Below, piece by piece: positions 46,022 to 57,517 of a stretch of 64,000 nucleotides of DNA (its first letter is position 1; each line of letters starts with the position of its first letter). The stretch covers positions 89,501-153,500 of the forward strand of contig CAWZYM010000215.1 of the NCBI GenBank assembly GCA_963966185.1. The letters run 5' to 3'. Both the position numbers and the translations under genes were made by a program. The DNA is from Rhabditoides inermis (lineage: Eukaryota > Nematoda > Chromadorea > Rhabditida > Rhabditidae). The notes under the pieces were generated by a model. The model worked only from the letters and a program-made list of their open reading frames with translations. It was not told the DNA's origin and did no database searches.

Positions 46022-48575
46022 CAAACAGTTCCACGATATGCTGCGTTTCATGTTTGTATTGTATTTTGGATAGCGAACTATTTCGAACGAGTATTCATCT
46101 GTCTTATTATAAAGTGAAGTAATTATTTGATTTTTAATGGTTATTTCGAGATCAAGGAAGACTGTTTGTTTATCAGTGGCGCTTGTTTGTTCGAGTGTTA
46201 GTGAATTATGGTAAATAGACTGAATTTTTGAGATAATGTCATGGTCATTGTGTCTATATATTATCAGTAGATCATCCATGTATCTATATCCTCTTACCTG
46301 GTAATGTTTGAAATTGGGATTTTGTTTCATGAATGTGTATTCCATGTGTGAGAGTGTCAAATCAGCAATGAGAGGAGAAGCATTATTTCCTTGCGGAATG
46401 CCGGATATCTGTTGATATATATTGTCTCCATAGACAGCAAAGCTGTTTTGGAGGATATACTCAATCATAAATTTGACGTCATCTTTCGTGTAGGTTCTGT
46501 TGGTGTTTCGGGATGAATCATTTTCTTTAGGATTATTGTAAAAGACTTTATTGTAAGTTACGGTGATATAGTTTTTACCACTGTTTTTAAAACATAATTC
46601 TATCAGTTCGAACATGTGTTTCTTAACAACGTCATGTGGAAGATTTGTAAACAGACTGCTGAAATCTGCACAATAGACCAATTTGTTTGAAATGTTATCG
46701 ATACCCCTAAGGTCATCGACGACTTCAATGCTGTTATCCACCGACCAGTACGGGGATGACTTTTGTCCATTTCGTTGTCTAATAGTTTCAGAATAGTTTT
46801 TGAAATGACTTTTCATGTGTTTTAGAATTCTTTGCGTATCTATAGAAATAGCTTTGATACTGCTATTATAAGCGCCTGTGATGAATCTAAATTTTATTGG
46901 AGTTTTTCTGCATTTTTGGGATGGCATAAATTTTGGGTAACGCTAGGTCCTTACTTTTGGTTTCGAGGTTGAGGCTTTTTGTGGTAATTTCATGTCTTTT
47001 AATAATAGATGAATATGTTTCACGGTCATATATTTTATATGTGGGGTTAGAAGCAATATTTTTTTTCGTTACATGATCAAAACCTAATTCTTTGTTCATG
47101 GTTATTACGTAAAGTTTTTTGCAAGTAAGTGCAAAATTACCTGCGGCTTTGTCAATGCATGTGATGATGAAGTGTTTTTGAAGTTCTTTTAGTTCTTTAT
47201 GCAAAGAATGCCAATTATTTTCATTAGAATATGGAATGTATTGTTTTCTCAGCTTTATTTTAAATTGTGAGAGTATTGAATTTGTGACAAGATTTTCAAT
47301 GTTTTTATGGAGTTGATATTTGTTAGCAATAAGTTTGCAGAATTGGTTTAGTGTAGTTTCAACCTCAGTTTGGATATCATTTATTGTGTACCTTTTTTGT
47401 TCTCTGAATTTTGTTCCTTGTTCCATAAGGTTCCGTAGTTTTGGATTCTCGATTATGTTTAGATTTCCAGTTACTATATGATTGTGATGAGAATTAATGA
47501 AGTTTTTATAAGTTGTTTTACATTCACATTCACTTTCAATGATGTTAGAAATCATATCGTTGTTCAATTCTTCTAAAAATGAGTTGTAATTTGCTATTTT
47601 ATGGAATATAGAAAGTTCGTTCTCGTATGTTATTCTTACTTGTTGTATTTTACTTCCAACTAGCGTATTAGTTTCTTTAATGCATTTATTAATAATTTTT
47701 GATAGATTAATATTTTCCATAAATTGGCCATAGTATCTTATTTTAACGTAGTGATAGTTGTCGGGCTTATGTATAGTATTTTCTTTTTTGTAATTTGTGA
47801 GAAAATTGCAAACCATTGCAAATATTTTTCTTTTGACGTATGGTGATAGTAGATTGAAGTCTAAATTATTGATCATGTAGTTTGTTAGCGTTTCTACTGA
47901 ATGTTTGGATAAGCATCTGTAATATTTGTAGAGATCTGTTCTTTCAAGTGATTCTATATTTGTAAGCAATTCTTGTATAGATTTTGTGTTTTTACCCTTT
48001 TTAAGTGATCTTCTCTTTTTACCTCTTCTTTTCTTTGTTTCGAATTGAATATTTTGACTGTAAAATGGATGATTTTTAATCTTTCCAAGAGTTAAATTGT
48101 TTGAAATATTTCCAAAAGATTTTATTTGATCATTTAGACCAAATGGGTATGCTGATATTAATGTTTTAATCCAATATAGTTCTTTCGAAAGTCTAATTTG
48201 AGTGTTACTATTTTCTTCATGATTGTCAAGAATTTCTATCGTGAAGTCTTCTGGGTTGTGGTCGTTTGCTTGGAAATGGTTACTTATGTAAGTATTGTAT
48301 TTATCGTTTTTGAAGGAATTTCTGTGTTTTGACATTCTTTGTTTCAGTGTTGTGCTAGTTTCGCCAACATACTGGATTTTACATTTGTTGCATGTAATAA
48401 GATAGATTAGGCACGTTGAAGAACAATTAGCATCACCGTATTTCATAGTAGGATGCGTAAATCCTGTTTGACTGCTTTTTGTTGTGTTTGCGAATTTTAG
48501 TTTGGGGCAGATAACGCACTGTTTTATAGTACAGCGTATTCCATTAGCTGTGGTTGAGGTGGGTATAATGGCCAT
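45812..48575 (-). pseudogene. PLE2 GIY-YIG + reverse transcriptase (Naiad-like), one frameshift
   Basis: Start ATG 48575; frame 1 runs to 46887, frame 2 from 46927 to 45812, together ~920 codons. N terminus: Cys pairs (KQCVICPKL, CNKC) and GIY-YIG endonuclease (CLIYLITCNKCKIQYVGETS, LKQRMSKHRNSF). Middle: ~500 residues of linker and N-terminal RT motifs (CIDKAAGNFALTCKKLY; YAIPKMQK). RT: FSSLFTNLPHDVV, GIPQGNNASPLIADL, catalytic YRYMDDLLIIY, FLDLEITI. The frames separate at an A run (AAAAA, ~46900), consistent with a one-base insertion inside PKMQK-TPIKFRF. Endonuclease before RT is the reverse of PLE1 and is the domain order described for Naiad/Chlamys PLEs. Confidence 0.85.
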
Positions 48576-49280
48576 TTTTGACTTCCCTTCCCTCCGGCAT
48601 TTGATATTGTTATTTTGATAGTAAGCGAATTGGGTGGTTGGGGTGTTCGGTGTTTAGTGGCCACCGAGCCGGAAGTAAGTGGGTGCACTGTGGTGACAGA
48701 GTATATTTGTTGGTGAAGTGATGAATAATAAGTATTGGTCGGACTGGGTATCCCTGTCCCCTCATCACGGTAGGCGTCAGGACACACCACTGTGCGGTAA
48801 GGTACCGTCCTGATCATTAATCCTCATCATGATGAAGGCGATTTTTTAAATTCCGAGGTTGAATCCTCGTGGTATTTTACTTAATAATGGATGTCTTGGA
48901 TAGGTTGTAAGCTCAATCAATGTAAGTTTTATTTAGCCATTGTTGGTGATAATTGTTGATCAGCGCGGATGAAAGGCGAGTTTGTTATTGTAGCGTTAGT
49001 TGAATACATTGTGACTGTTCTTTTATTTTAGAAGTTTTGAATTGGGAGGGAAAAGTTGTGTTTCGAAAAGTTGTTATGTCAGAAGGAAGGTAGTCAATAA
49101 TGATTGGTAATCTTGAATGAATATAACCGTAAAATGTAGTAAGAGTGATCAGGACTAAGTCCTGATAGGATCAGTTGAATGTATTAGAGACAATGTCTCT
49201 TAAGAGTGGAGTCAGAAGAATAAACTTCTGAGTGCATTCCAAAGGAATACAGTAGTGAAAGAGTCACCGTCATTTGGCGG

Positions 49281-49530
49281 CGTGGTGGGTGAGGCGAACC
49301 TCGATCGCTGCCCGCTAGGGGTAGCGTGGTGGGTGAGGCGAACCTCGATCGCTGCCCGCTAGGGGTGGCGTGGTAGGTGAGGCAAACCTCGATCGCTGCC
49401 CGCAAGGGGTAGCGTGGTGGGTGAGGCGAACCTCGATCGCTGCCCGCTAGGGGTAGCGTGGTGGGTGAGGCGGACCTCGATCGCTGCCCGTTGGGGGTAG
49501 CGTGGTGGGTGAGGCAAGCCTCATAAGGAA
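49281..49530. repeat. 44-bp tandem repeat x ~6 in PLE2
   Basis: Exact 44-bp period (unit starts 49281, 49325, 49369, 49413, 49457, 49501), core CGTGGTGGGTGAGGCGAACC and CGATCGCTGCCCGC. It lies upstream (minus sense) of the PLE2 reading frame, in its leader. Confidence 0.9.
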
Positions 49531-49728
49531 ACAAGCTCGTGATAGCAAGTGTAGTGATGAGAATTAATGATTTAATATGTAAGAAGAAGAAAAAAGGAGA
49601 AAAGGGTTAGTGCATAATGGATAATAATTGCGAACGGAGATATTGATCATGCGATCGATATTCCCCCCCGGGTCAGAAAAGGGAGTGAGTCACAGACTAC
49701 ACAGTCACCGAATCTTACCGGTACAAAC

Positions 49729-50382
49729 AATAAATAATAAACGCAACATAATAATTGCGATAACAAACAAAACAAAAAGGGGGTGAGACAGAGAGAAAGA
49801 CAGAGAGATAAAAGATAAAAGCCGTTTCGGGTGTAAAACACTATACGGCAAAACTTTGTCCCTCCCACCCTCGTCAGTAACGATAGAGAGACGTGTAATT
49901 TTTGAATGGATAGTATTGTATATGGTATATAAAAAGAAAGGAAAGAAAACGCGAAATAACTATCATAAGCAAGCAAGTTACAAGTAATGAGCACAAAACA
50001 GTGTGGAGACGCTTGAGAATTTGTTTGTGAGTGACTGCGCGAGGCAGTGGGATGGGTGTGGCGTGGCTACAGCGTAGTCTGCCGTAGGTCTCCTTGAGGT
50101 CACTCGCACTGAGTGTGCAGTGCTGGGTTTAGTTCAAAGATCAATATTTCCGGTGCGGGCGTTAATCACTTCTCAATTAAAAAGTTTCAAAAAGGACTCC
50201 ATTTTTTCAAGATTATATTTTATAGTGAGAGATTTATTCTGCATAACTGCGTATGCAATTTTCATGTTTATTTCTTGACTGGGAAAACCGTTTCTTATAA
50301 ATTTATCTCGTAGTTCTTTGATTCTAGACATAAAAGTCTTCGTCTCAGTACAACATCTGTATATTCTCAGTACTTCTCCATT
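49729..50382 (-). repeat. PLE2 partial upstream copy (pLTR)
   Basis: 654 bp holding the C-terminal end of the RT frame and 3' UTR. It is the uninterrupted equivalent of 38301-38470 + 45538-46021 and so records the Helitron target site (GTGTAATTTTTG at 49893-49904). Confidence 0.85.
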
Positions 50383-50598
50383 GTAACACCCTGCCGCTAT
50401 AATTATTCTAGCTATCAGGGGTGTCCGATTCTCTCACGTCACGAGACTACGAGATTCGCGGTACTAAATTTTGACAGCAAACGTTCAAAGAGCTTTAATG
50501 CGGACGGTTGTCGAATAGAGATGATTACCCCACACCCAGAGCGACTGATCCGATGTTAGTGATGGTGAGCTGCCGCTATAATTGGCAACCGTTCACTT

Positions 50599-50605
50599 TA
50601 TAAAG
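50599..50605 (+). promoter_or_regulatory. TATA box of Y2
   Basis: TATAAAG 39 bp before the ATG at 50638. The copy upstream of Y1 has G in place of the first A. Confidence 0.55.
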
Positions 50606-50637
50606 GCGCAGACAGGACAGTTCAATCATCCGCTGAC

Positions 50638-51780
50638 ATGCGCTCCATTGCCGCTCTCCTCTTCCTATCTGCTCTCGCAGTCACCTGCGAGGCGAAATGC
50701 AGTGCCAAGGGAGCCACATTCGCCAAGAAGGTGAGAAACAAATTGTTTCCGTGCTCTGTATCTTTAATTAAAACCCTGTGTCCCAGGCTCGCGCGCTCGG
50801 CTTCAACGCCAAGCCGATCGAGTTCAGCGACAACAACATCTGTGCCATCGTCGACAAGACGGGCATGGGAATCTGCGAGGGAAAGAGCATGGACTACATT
50901 ATGAGCGACATCACCAAGACCATCATGCTCGGCGGCGTGTTCTTGGCTGGAAAGGCCGCCCAGGTCCTCAAGACCGTGAGTTTGCCATCGAATTTCGAGA
51001 ACCGTCGATTTACCGTGCTCGTCTAGGCGAAAGAATGCTGCAAGCCGGACGACGCCATGGCGTACACTAAAGCGTGGAGCTCCGCGTTCGCCGAAGCCTA
51101 TCTCAAGACTGACTACGAAGAGGTGAAATTAAACCATAATTTTGTGTAATATGTACTGACTGTAATGTGCGAGAAACGAGAGCCGTGGCGTCAGCGTCAG
51201 AGATGAGGGGTGTTATTTTATTACATGTTGATTTTTGTCTCGTTAGTTACTGCGGATGTGTATGTTTGAGTCGTTTTCTTACAACAACTTCAGCTGGTGG
51301 CCATCTCCAACAAGGGCAAGAAGGCGGGTAAGACGTGCGTGCAGATCCTCGATGACATGTACGATCACAACATGCCCAAGGCCACCAAGCAGTGGATCCA
51401 GAAGAAGGTTGACATTGCCAACTCCGTGAGTCCAATCAAATCACTTTAACAACAGTGCAAAAACGCTACAACGACATGCTTGTTGTCATTGGAAATTGAG
51501 TATTAAGTAGCATCGTTCTCATATAGTCAGAATCCACCAGTTAGCTATTGGCTTTTCGTCCAGAAGCCGCCGCACGCGGATGGTGAGTGGGTGAGCACGC
51601 GATGCGGGCCTGGGCGGAACGCTTTCTGATTGCGAATTGCGAGTTTACAATGATCATGATCACATTTAGGCGCTGCCGGCCGACAAGTTCGAGTGCGCCA
51701 AGAAGGCGCTCGTGCCGCTCGTCAAGGTCGCCGACTACAAGACCGCCAAGGTCAAGCAGACCGTCTTCTTCAAGATCTAA
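50638..51780 (+). CDS. Secreted protein, family X/Y, gene Y2
   Basis: Exons 50638-50730, 50787-50975, 51027-51122, 51294-51425, 51670-51780; 206 residues, phases as Y1. Signal peptide MRSIAALLFLSALAVTCEA, seven cysteines, end KVKQTVFFKI. It differs from Y1 by very few residues (LLF for LFF; QVLKT for QILKT). All sites canonical. Confidence 0.85.
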
Positions 51781-51903
51781 CTACTGCTCTCGTGGAGTAT
51801 AGATTTTATAAATTATATAAACGATTATCATTCAACTTTCTGCACAGATAAAGAGGGAAAGGGAGAGAGGAAGAGAGAGGGGGAGAGAGAGAGAGAGACT
51901 GAC

Positions 51904-52860
51904 CTTGATCATCTTGTCCACGTCTCCCGACACTATCCGGTAGTCGTCAAAGCGCACGCAGGTCACCTGAAATCGTATAATCAAAATCAAAAATATACAG
52001 CATCCATAATCTACAGTATTTTCAACCTACAGTAACCCTGCTTGACCCACCGCGTTCTCGTGCGCGTTGTGGATGGTCATGGTGGCGTGCGCGGTGCGCG
52101 CGTCCCAGCACCTGAATCAGGGGAGAGGTATACGAATACGATAAAGTGGCAGGCTCGATTGTCTACTACTTGCCAGAATCACTTCCAGGAAAACGATGAA
52201 ACCTATAAACATGCTAAAATAAAAAGACAAGACACGCCGTTTGGTCGTGTTTCGGAGGCGTTGCGAAGAGACAGGCCACTACTTTGATGAAAGCGCTTTT
52301 TACTTGATCGAGTTGTCGGCCGATCCGCTCACGCCCCGCTCCCCGCACAGCTGTAGACACAGCACGGCGCCGTTGTGGCCGCTGCAACATGATCTCTCTC
52401 TCTCTCTCTCTCCCTCCCTCCCTCCTCCCTCTCCCCCTCCTTCTTCCCCCCCCCACGACTCACGCCAACGTGCGCAGACACCGTCCATTCTCCAGCGACC
52501 ACAGCTTCAGCGAGTGATCGTACGAACCCGACAGCAGATGCTCGCTCTCCATCTACAATCATTCAATGCGTCCTACATTACGTTTGAATTTGAACGAGCC
52601 TGGCGATTTGCATTCGCTCTAAGCCCCTTTGATATACGAAGCTCTACATTTCACTTCTGCACTAAATTGCTTTCTTGTCATGAAGACGTTTCAAATACGG
52701 AACACTACAAATTCTTTCGAATCTATAAGTCGAAACCATAATGCGAGATAGCAAATCAATAAATCAATACCTGCAGACAGCGCACGTTGTTGGTGTGTCC
52801 GAGCATCGTCTTGCGGCACGCGATCGACGACCACTGCGTGTTCATGTCCAGGTTCCAGAT
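51904..52860 (-). pseudogene. WD40-repeat exons, copy 2 (fragment)
   Basis: Same five exons as copy 1 (28480-29446), still open: MLGHTNNVRCLQ, LSGSYDHSLKLW, VSGSADNSIK, CWDARTAH, YRIVSGGVDKMIK. It is again squeezed between Y2 and R2 without N- or C-terminal exons. Both copies keep splice sites and reading frame, so truncation preceded the duplication. Confidence 0.65.
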
Positions 52861-53148
52861 CTAAAAAAGAGCAACTGCAATTTTAAGTTTACAAAAATCA
52901 CAACGCACAAAATACGTTTCAATGCAGCACTATTCATAATTAACAGCTACCAACTCCAATGCGATTGTTCGAAATATTGCAGTGTTTATAACTGAAGAAC
53001 ACATTAAATAAAGAAATGGATGAAGAACGCATGATAGATGTAAATATATTTATTAAAACAAGTGTCATGAAATAGAAACAAGGACCTGATGGAACAACAG
53101 AACAGGGTGAAATAACACACACACACACGGATCAAAAGTAGGAAAGAT

Positions 53149-54731
53149 CTACTTGGAAAGCGACTTTTTGAGAGTGAGCAGATCGACGTTGTTGTGGAGA
53201 GCGCCGTTGCGCTTGAGGCGGTTCTAAAATGAAAATATGCGAACAGTCGCACCTCCTTTCTCTCTTCCCTTCTCTTTCCATCTCTTTTTCTATCTCTTTC
53301 TATCTCTTTCTCTCTCTTTTGTCTCTCTTTCTCTCTCACTGCTTGTAATGATTTTACCTGTTGATATGGAGTGTCGCCGTCGGATAATGTTCGGCAAGGG
53401 AAAGGAGATGTGGAGGTGGTGGCTGCGCGCTCGTAATGGCCCAATATGAATGCCTATAACAAACTCTTTTCCTATTGTCCTATCTCTTATCACTTACCTG
53501 GCCGAGTACGAAATCAGAGTAAGAAACAGTGGAATGTAGGAACGTGAGAAGTTCCTTCTCGGCCGAGTTGAGAACGGGGTCGTTGATGTATCCGAACGAT
53601 GGCACTGAATATGAAGGAAAAATAAAACCAAGAACCGCTACGAAATCATTGACTCACTGGAAGAGATGATGGACACAGCGTGTAGGGCGCGAAAATCGTT
53701 GCTCTTGAGAAGGCTAGAAATCATAAACAAGTAAATATAAAAACCACATCAAACTAACTTGTTGAAAACGATGTTGTACTCATTAATTTCACCATTGAGT
53801 TTCGACAGCAGGTGCACCACCTGAAAAAACAAAAAAAGGACAGTACCCATTGGTATACTCACTATGAAGCAAACAAGTCCTTTGTTGATGTCCGTTTTGC
53901 CAACAGTGTACTCCAGATTTTCGAACGCAGGATTTATGGCTAAGTTCAGATACTATATGCGGTGTAGGGCCGATAACACAGACCTTCTTAGGAGAAAACA
54001 GCCGACGAGCCATGGGCGCCTTCACGTTCTTGGCCGAGAGAATCGACTTGACGGACTCCTTGGGTGGCGCAGCCATAGCGGCCATCGAGTGCTTGAAATA
54101 TGCCTGCAAACCATACATACAATGAAGAAAACAATATTTCGCCTTACGTTGCGCTTATCGTCCCATTTGTTGATCTCTCCTGTCGGTGAGATCGTCGTCC
54201 TCTCCGACTTCTTGCTGCAAGTCGACCGCACAGAACGCGCTTTGCCACTGGACATCGCGTTCCTCCGGTCCTGGAAAACACATCGATGTTTTACAACCGG
54301 ATGAAACGCAGAATAATCCAATCACCTTTTATTTCAATCCACCTCTGTGGATTTTTCGGATCTTATCGTGGTGGCCGTTGCTGACGTTGCAGTTGTCTCC
54401 GCCACTTTGCCCGCCGCCTCCCTGGTATCCTCTTCCTCCTCCTTTCCTGTGACCTCCGCTGCCGCCTTCTCCTCCTCCCCCCCCCCCTTCGCCTCCCCTC
54501 TGGCTACCGCCGCCGCCTCCTCCCTCTCCCCTCTGTCCGCTGCCATGCTTGTTTCTGATTTCAGGCCGGTCGTGCTAAATCAAAATGTTAGCGAGTTAGT
54601 ATCATTGCGTCCCTGCGTCTCACCCTTGCAAGCAGCGCAGAGACAGCAGCCATGGCGGCGCGCACGTCCTCAGCCTGGCCCTGAGCGATCCCCGCAGATG
54701 CAGCTGTCACGAACGAGCCGATAGAGGACAT
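53149..54731 (-). CDS. Family R gene R2, copy 2
   Basis: Exons: 54731-54624 (MSSIGSFVTAASAGIAQGQA), 54574-54343 (Gly/Arg-rich GQRGEGGGGG in one frame; MAADRGEREEAAAVARGEAK from ATG 54546 in the other), 54270-~54148 (MSSGKARSVRSTCSKKSERT), 54103-53984 (AYFKHSMAAMAAPPKESVKS), 53952-53863 (TVGKTDINKGLVCF), VVHLLSKLNGEIN, NNLLKSNDFRALHAV, PSFGYINDPVLNSAEKELL, GHYERAATTSTSPF, and the last exon ending TAG 53149 (NNVDLLTLKKSLSK). The later exons join in phase with the ATG-54546 frame, so I favour that start; the 54731 exon does not join it in phase and may be 5' UTR or belong to an alternative form. Intron after 53984 is only ~31 nt. Function unknown; R1 at 10-12.8 kb is its paralogue. Confidence 0.55.
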
Positions 54732-55224
54732 CTGTAATTTAAAAGTGTGAAACATGCTAATTATGACTCTTGGTAAACGAACGCGATAAACACAAAAAAA
54801 TAAGAACGGTGAACGAACGCTTCAAAACGATGAACGAACTATATAAAGTGAAAAGAAAGATTTCATACATAGAAATGGAACGCAATCGATTCAACAAAAG
54901 TAATAGATATAATAATGACACGAAAGGTGAAACAAGTCTCGGATCTCCGCGTCCGTTAAGTCACCTGAAATATTTCACTGTATCGTATCGTTCATAGTCA
55001 TTAATCTATGCAACTCGTTGAAAATGGCTCTCCAGCTGCTTTATCGTTCTAAGTTTAGCTAATATTCGTCATTTGGAACGTTCTATTTGTGCAGCTTTTG
55101 TAATTTTTTTCGAATTTTCGAATTGTTCGTTTGTTGTATTGATGTCATATAGTTTTTTTTTGCGTTTTATCGAGTTTTTGAAATACGAATTATTACATCA
55201 TGTTGAAATAACGTTTTTTTGCAG

Positions 55225-55584
55225 GGAGGACTCTTCCTCGTGTCCTCCCCGGAGTGCAACAACTTTCGGTGAATCTACTACTTCAGTTTCTAAAAGGTGA
55301 GTGAGCTTTTCCCATCTTGTCACTTCTACTTTCAAACTTCTTTTACAAACGTTAACATGAGATGAAGCTATTCGCTTATTATGAACAACTCGTACCACAA
55401 CTCGATTTCGTTCATTTTCTTTTTGTTTTGATTATGAGTTACATATTGCAGGCGCACATCTACGTCTCCCATTTCGTCGACCTCCACCTCGTCTCCACCT
55501 CCACCTCCACCTCGTCGACGTGTGGCTGCTCATCCTTTTCCTCGTCGCAAGTCCGCCGAGATTATCCTCTCCGACGTCAAAAAC
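55225..55584 (+). CDS. Ser/Pro-rich exons of an unknown gene (partial)
   Basis: Two plus-strand exons that join in phase: 55225-55296 (SSSCPPRSATTFGESTTSVS) and 55452-55584 (TSTSPPPPPPRRRVAAHPFP type, ending SAEIILSDVKN). A third candidate starts at 55738 (THIYLFPSTLKL). The acceptor-plus-exon start (GCGCACATCTACGTCTCCCA / ACGCACATCTACCTCTTCCC) and ~40 bp of intron occur twice, so the last exon may be a duplicated fragment. No start exon or family recognised. Confidence 0.35.
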
Positions 55585-56119
55585 GTGAGTAAACATTTTG
55601 ATGCGTAGCTACTGCAGATGTAGATTGTTACGCATGGGCTGCCACGAGGCCAAGACGTTCACTGGTGATGAACAATCTGTACCACAACTCGATTTCGTTC
55701 ATTTATTTTTTATTGATTATGAGAATCCATGTTGCAGACGCACATCTACCTCTTCCCATCTACTCTTAAACTTTGTGGACTTGGAATAAACAACAGTGAA
55801 AACTCTTTTGTGACTTCTAGATTACGATAAATGATGATGAATCAAATGAGAAGAGACTTGAGACGAATTGCATTGCTATACACAGAAACCACTCAACATC
55901 ACTCCAGTCAGACTTGTGAAACAATAAGACTTGTGAAACGGAATGCAATTTTTATTAAACAAACGATCATCAAACCAGATGAGATCATACAAAAAACCCG
56001 AATGAACGCGGAACTATAGATAAACCAAAACAACTAGAGCGATCTCTCGATCAGTCGATTTAGTCAAGACTAATCCTTCAAAAAACAAAAGAGTGATCTG
56101 ATTATCAGTATCCAACGGG

Positions 56120-56127
56120 TATAAAGA
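56120..56127 (+). promoter_or_regulatory. TATA box of X3
   Basis: TATAAAGA 50 bp before the ATG at 56170 in the X-family promoter block. Confidence 0.6.
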
Positions 56128-56169
56128 CGTGTCTGCCCGTCGTCTCCTCACTCAACTTTCGTATTCGTC

Positions 56170-57367
56170 ATGAAGATCATCATCCCTCTGTTCTCCTTCT
56201 TCGCTCTCGCCTCGGCGCAGCTGTTCAGCCCAGAAGGGTACAAGTTCGCGCAGACAGTAAGTGTATCATACACACTCCACATATGTACTCCCAGGGGTTT
56301 GCAGCTCACAAACGCCTTTACAAGGAGTTTTGTTTAAGTCACAGAAGCCGATCGTGATTAAACTGATGTCAGAGAGATGAGGTTACTAGTCGAAAACTAA
56401 CCAATTTTCGAATCCTTGTTAGGTGCGCGCGATCGGGCTGAACATCAGTCCGGCGCAGTTCGCGGACAAGGGCCTCGTGCAACTCATCGACCAGGCGGCT
56501 CTCCTGATCTGCGACAAGAAGCCCATCTCCGCCATGATGTCACAGGCTATGGGAATCGTCACCAAGTACGCCATTCCCATGCTACCCGTCGCCACCAAGA
56601 TGCTATCACAGGTGGGCGAGCGGTGGGGAAGAAGACTTTAGACTGTACAATACACAGTGGCACGGCAATAAATGGCGAATTTTGACAAAGAAGAGGGACA
56701 CCGAGAACTCTGGAGAGAACTGGTCTCTATGAACCACGGAGATCCTTTCCATGGTAACACGTGTCTCAAACCAGTGCCAATCACCGTCACGACCTTGGCG
56801 GAAAAGTGGGGCGTGCCTTTCATCCACAAATACCTCGACGTGCAATACGACAAGGTGAGCAAATTCAGGCCGTCCAGAAACCTAGTAATCTGCTTGTCGT
56901 CAGCTGGCATCGATCTGCGCCGCTCAGCTGAGGCAGGGCAAGAAGAAGGAGATGGCGCTGGGCATGATGTACAAGTACGCGCAGGCTTTCGCCAACAAGG
57001 CCTGGGTGCAGGGCATGGTGAACAAAGCAAACTCGGTACGGACGGTAGAAGAAGAAGGAGAAACAGACAAGACAGAAACAGTAGGCTCAAACACGCCCTA
57101 TAACTCAGCATTTGCATTTCAGCATGACACACTGTCATCGCACTACAATCCAGTTCTTTTTTCCTTGGCACTTCCGAAACCACACAACACACAAACAATG
57201 TCCTTAAAAACGCACTCAGTAGTTGCGGTGTCAGTTCACTCTCAAATTTCGTTCTTCAGGCTCTTCCGGCCAACATCTGGTCGTGTGGTATCAAGGTGCT
57301 GCCCCTGGCACTCAAGGTCAAGGACTACAACACCGCCAAGAAGCCCCAGACCGTCAAACTATTTTGA
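56170..57367 (+). CDS. Family X/Y gene X3, splice site damaged
   Basis: Exons 56170-56256, 56423-56611, (56753-56854), 56904-57035, 57260-57367. Coding parts are all open and nearly identical to X2. The acceptor before exon 3 reads CCAT|GGTAAC (56751-56752) where X1 and X2 have AG, so normal splicing of exon 3 (34 codons, with the NTC cysteine) should fail. Exon 3 is 102 nt, so skipping it would keep the frame and give a 171-residue protein. Either a young pseudogene or a variant lacking exon 3. Confidence 0.75.
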
Positions 57368-57517
57368 AGAGAGATTAAGCTGTAAGTACACGCATAGAAA
57401 TGCTCGTAAACGAATGTCTGACCGTTGATTCAATATTTAACTTTTAGTGAGGATTGAAATGTATAGAAGTTCAATGACGCGCTTTAGTTTGAACAATTAA
57501 AGCTATTTCTAAATGTT

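Larger units (their letters stand above)
38301..50382 (-). mobile_element. Composite insertion: Naiad-like PLE2 with nested Helitron array
   Basis: A 12,082-bp insertion relative to copy 1, where the site is uninterrupted (ACACCTAATACA then AGTAACACCCTG at 26955-26978). It consists of a 5,015-bp Penelope-like insertion on the minus strand and, within its 3' region, 7,067 bp of Helitrons. The PLE part is a full copy (49728-45538 plus 38470-38301, 4,361 bp) preceded by a partial 654-bp copy of its own 3' end (50382-49729), the partial-tandem arrangement typical of the group. No clear target-site duplication. Confidence 0.85.

Noticed and set aside
49281..49530. CRISPR-like array
   Set aside because: 44-bp units are contiguous with no spacers and lie in a retroelement of a eukaryote.
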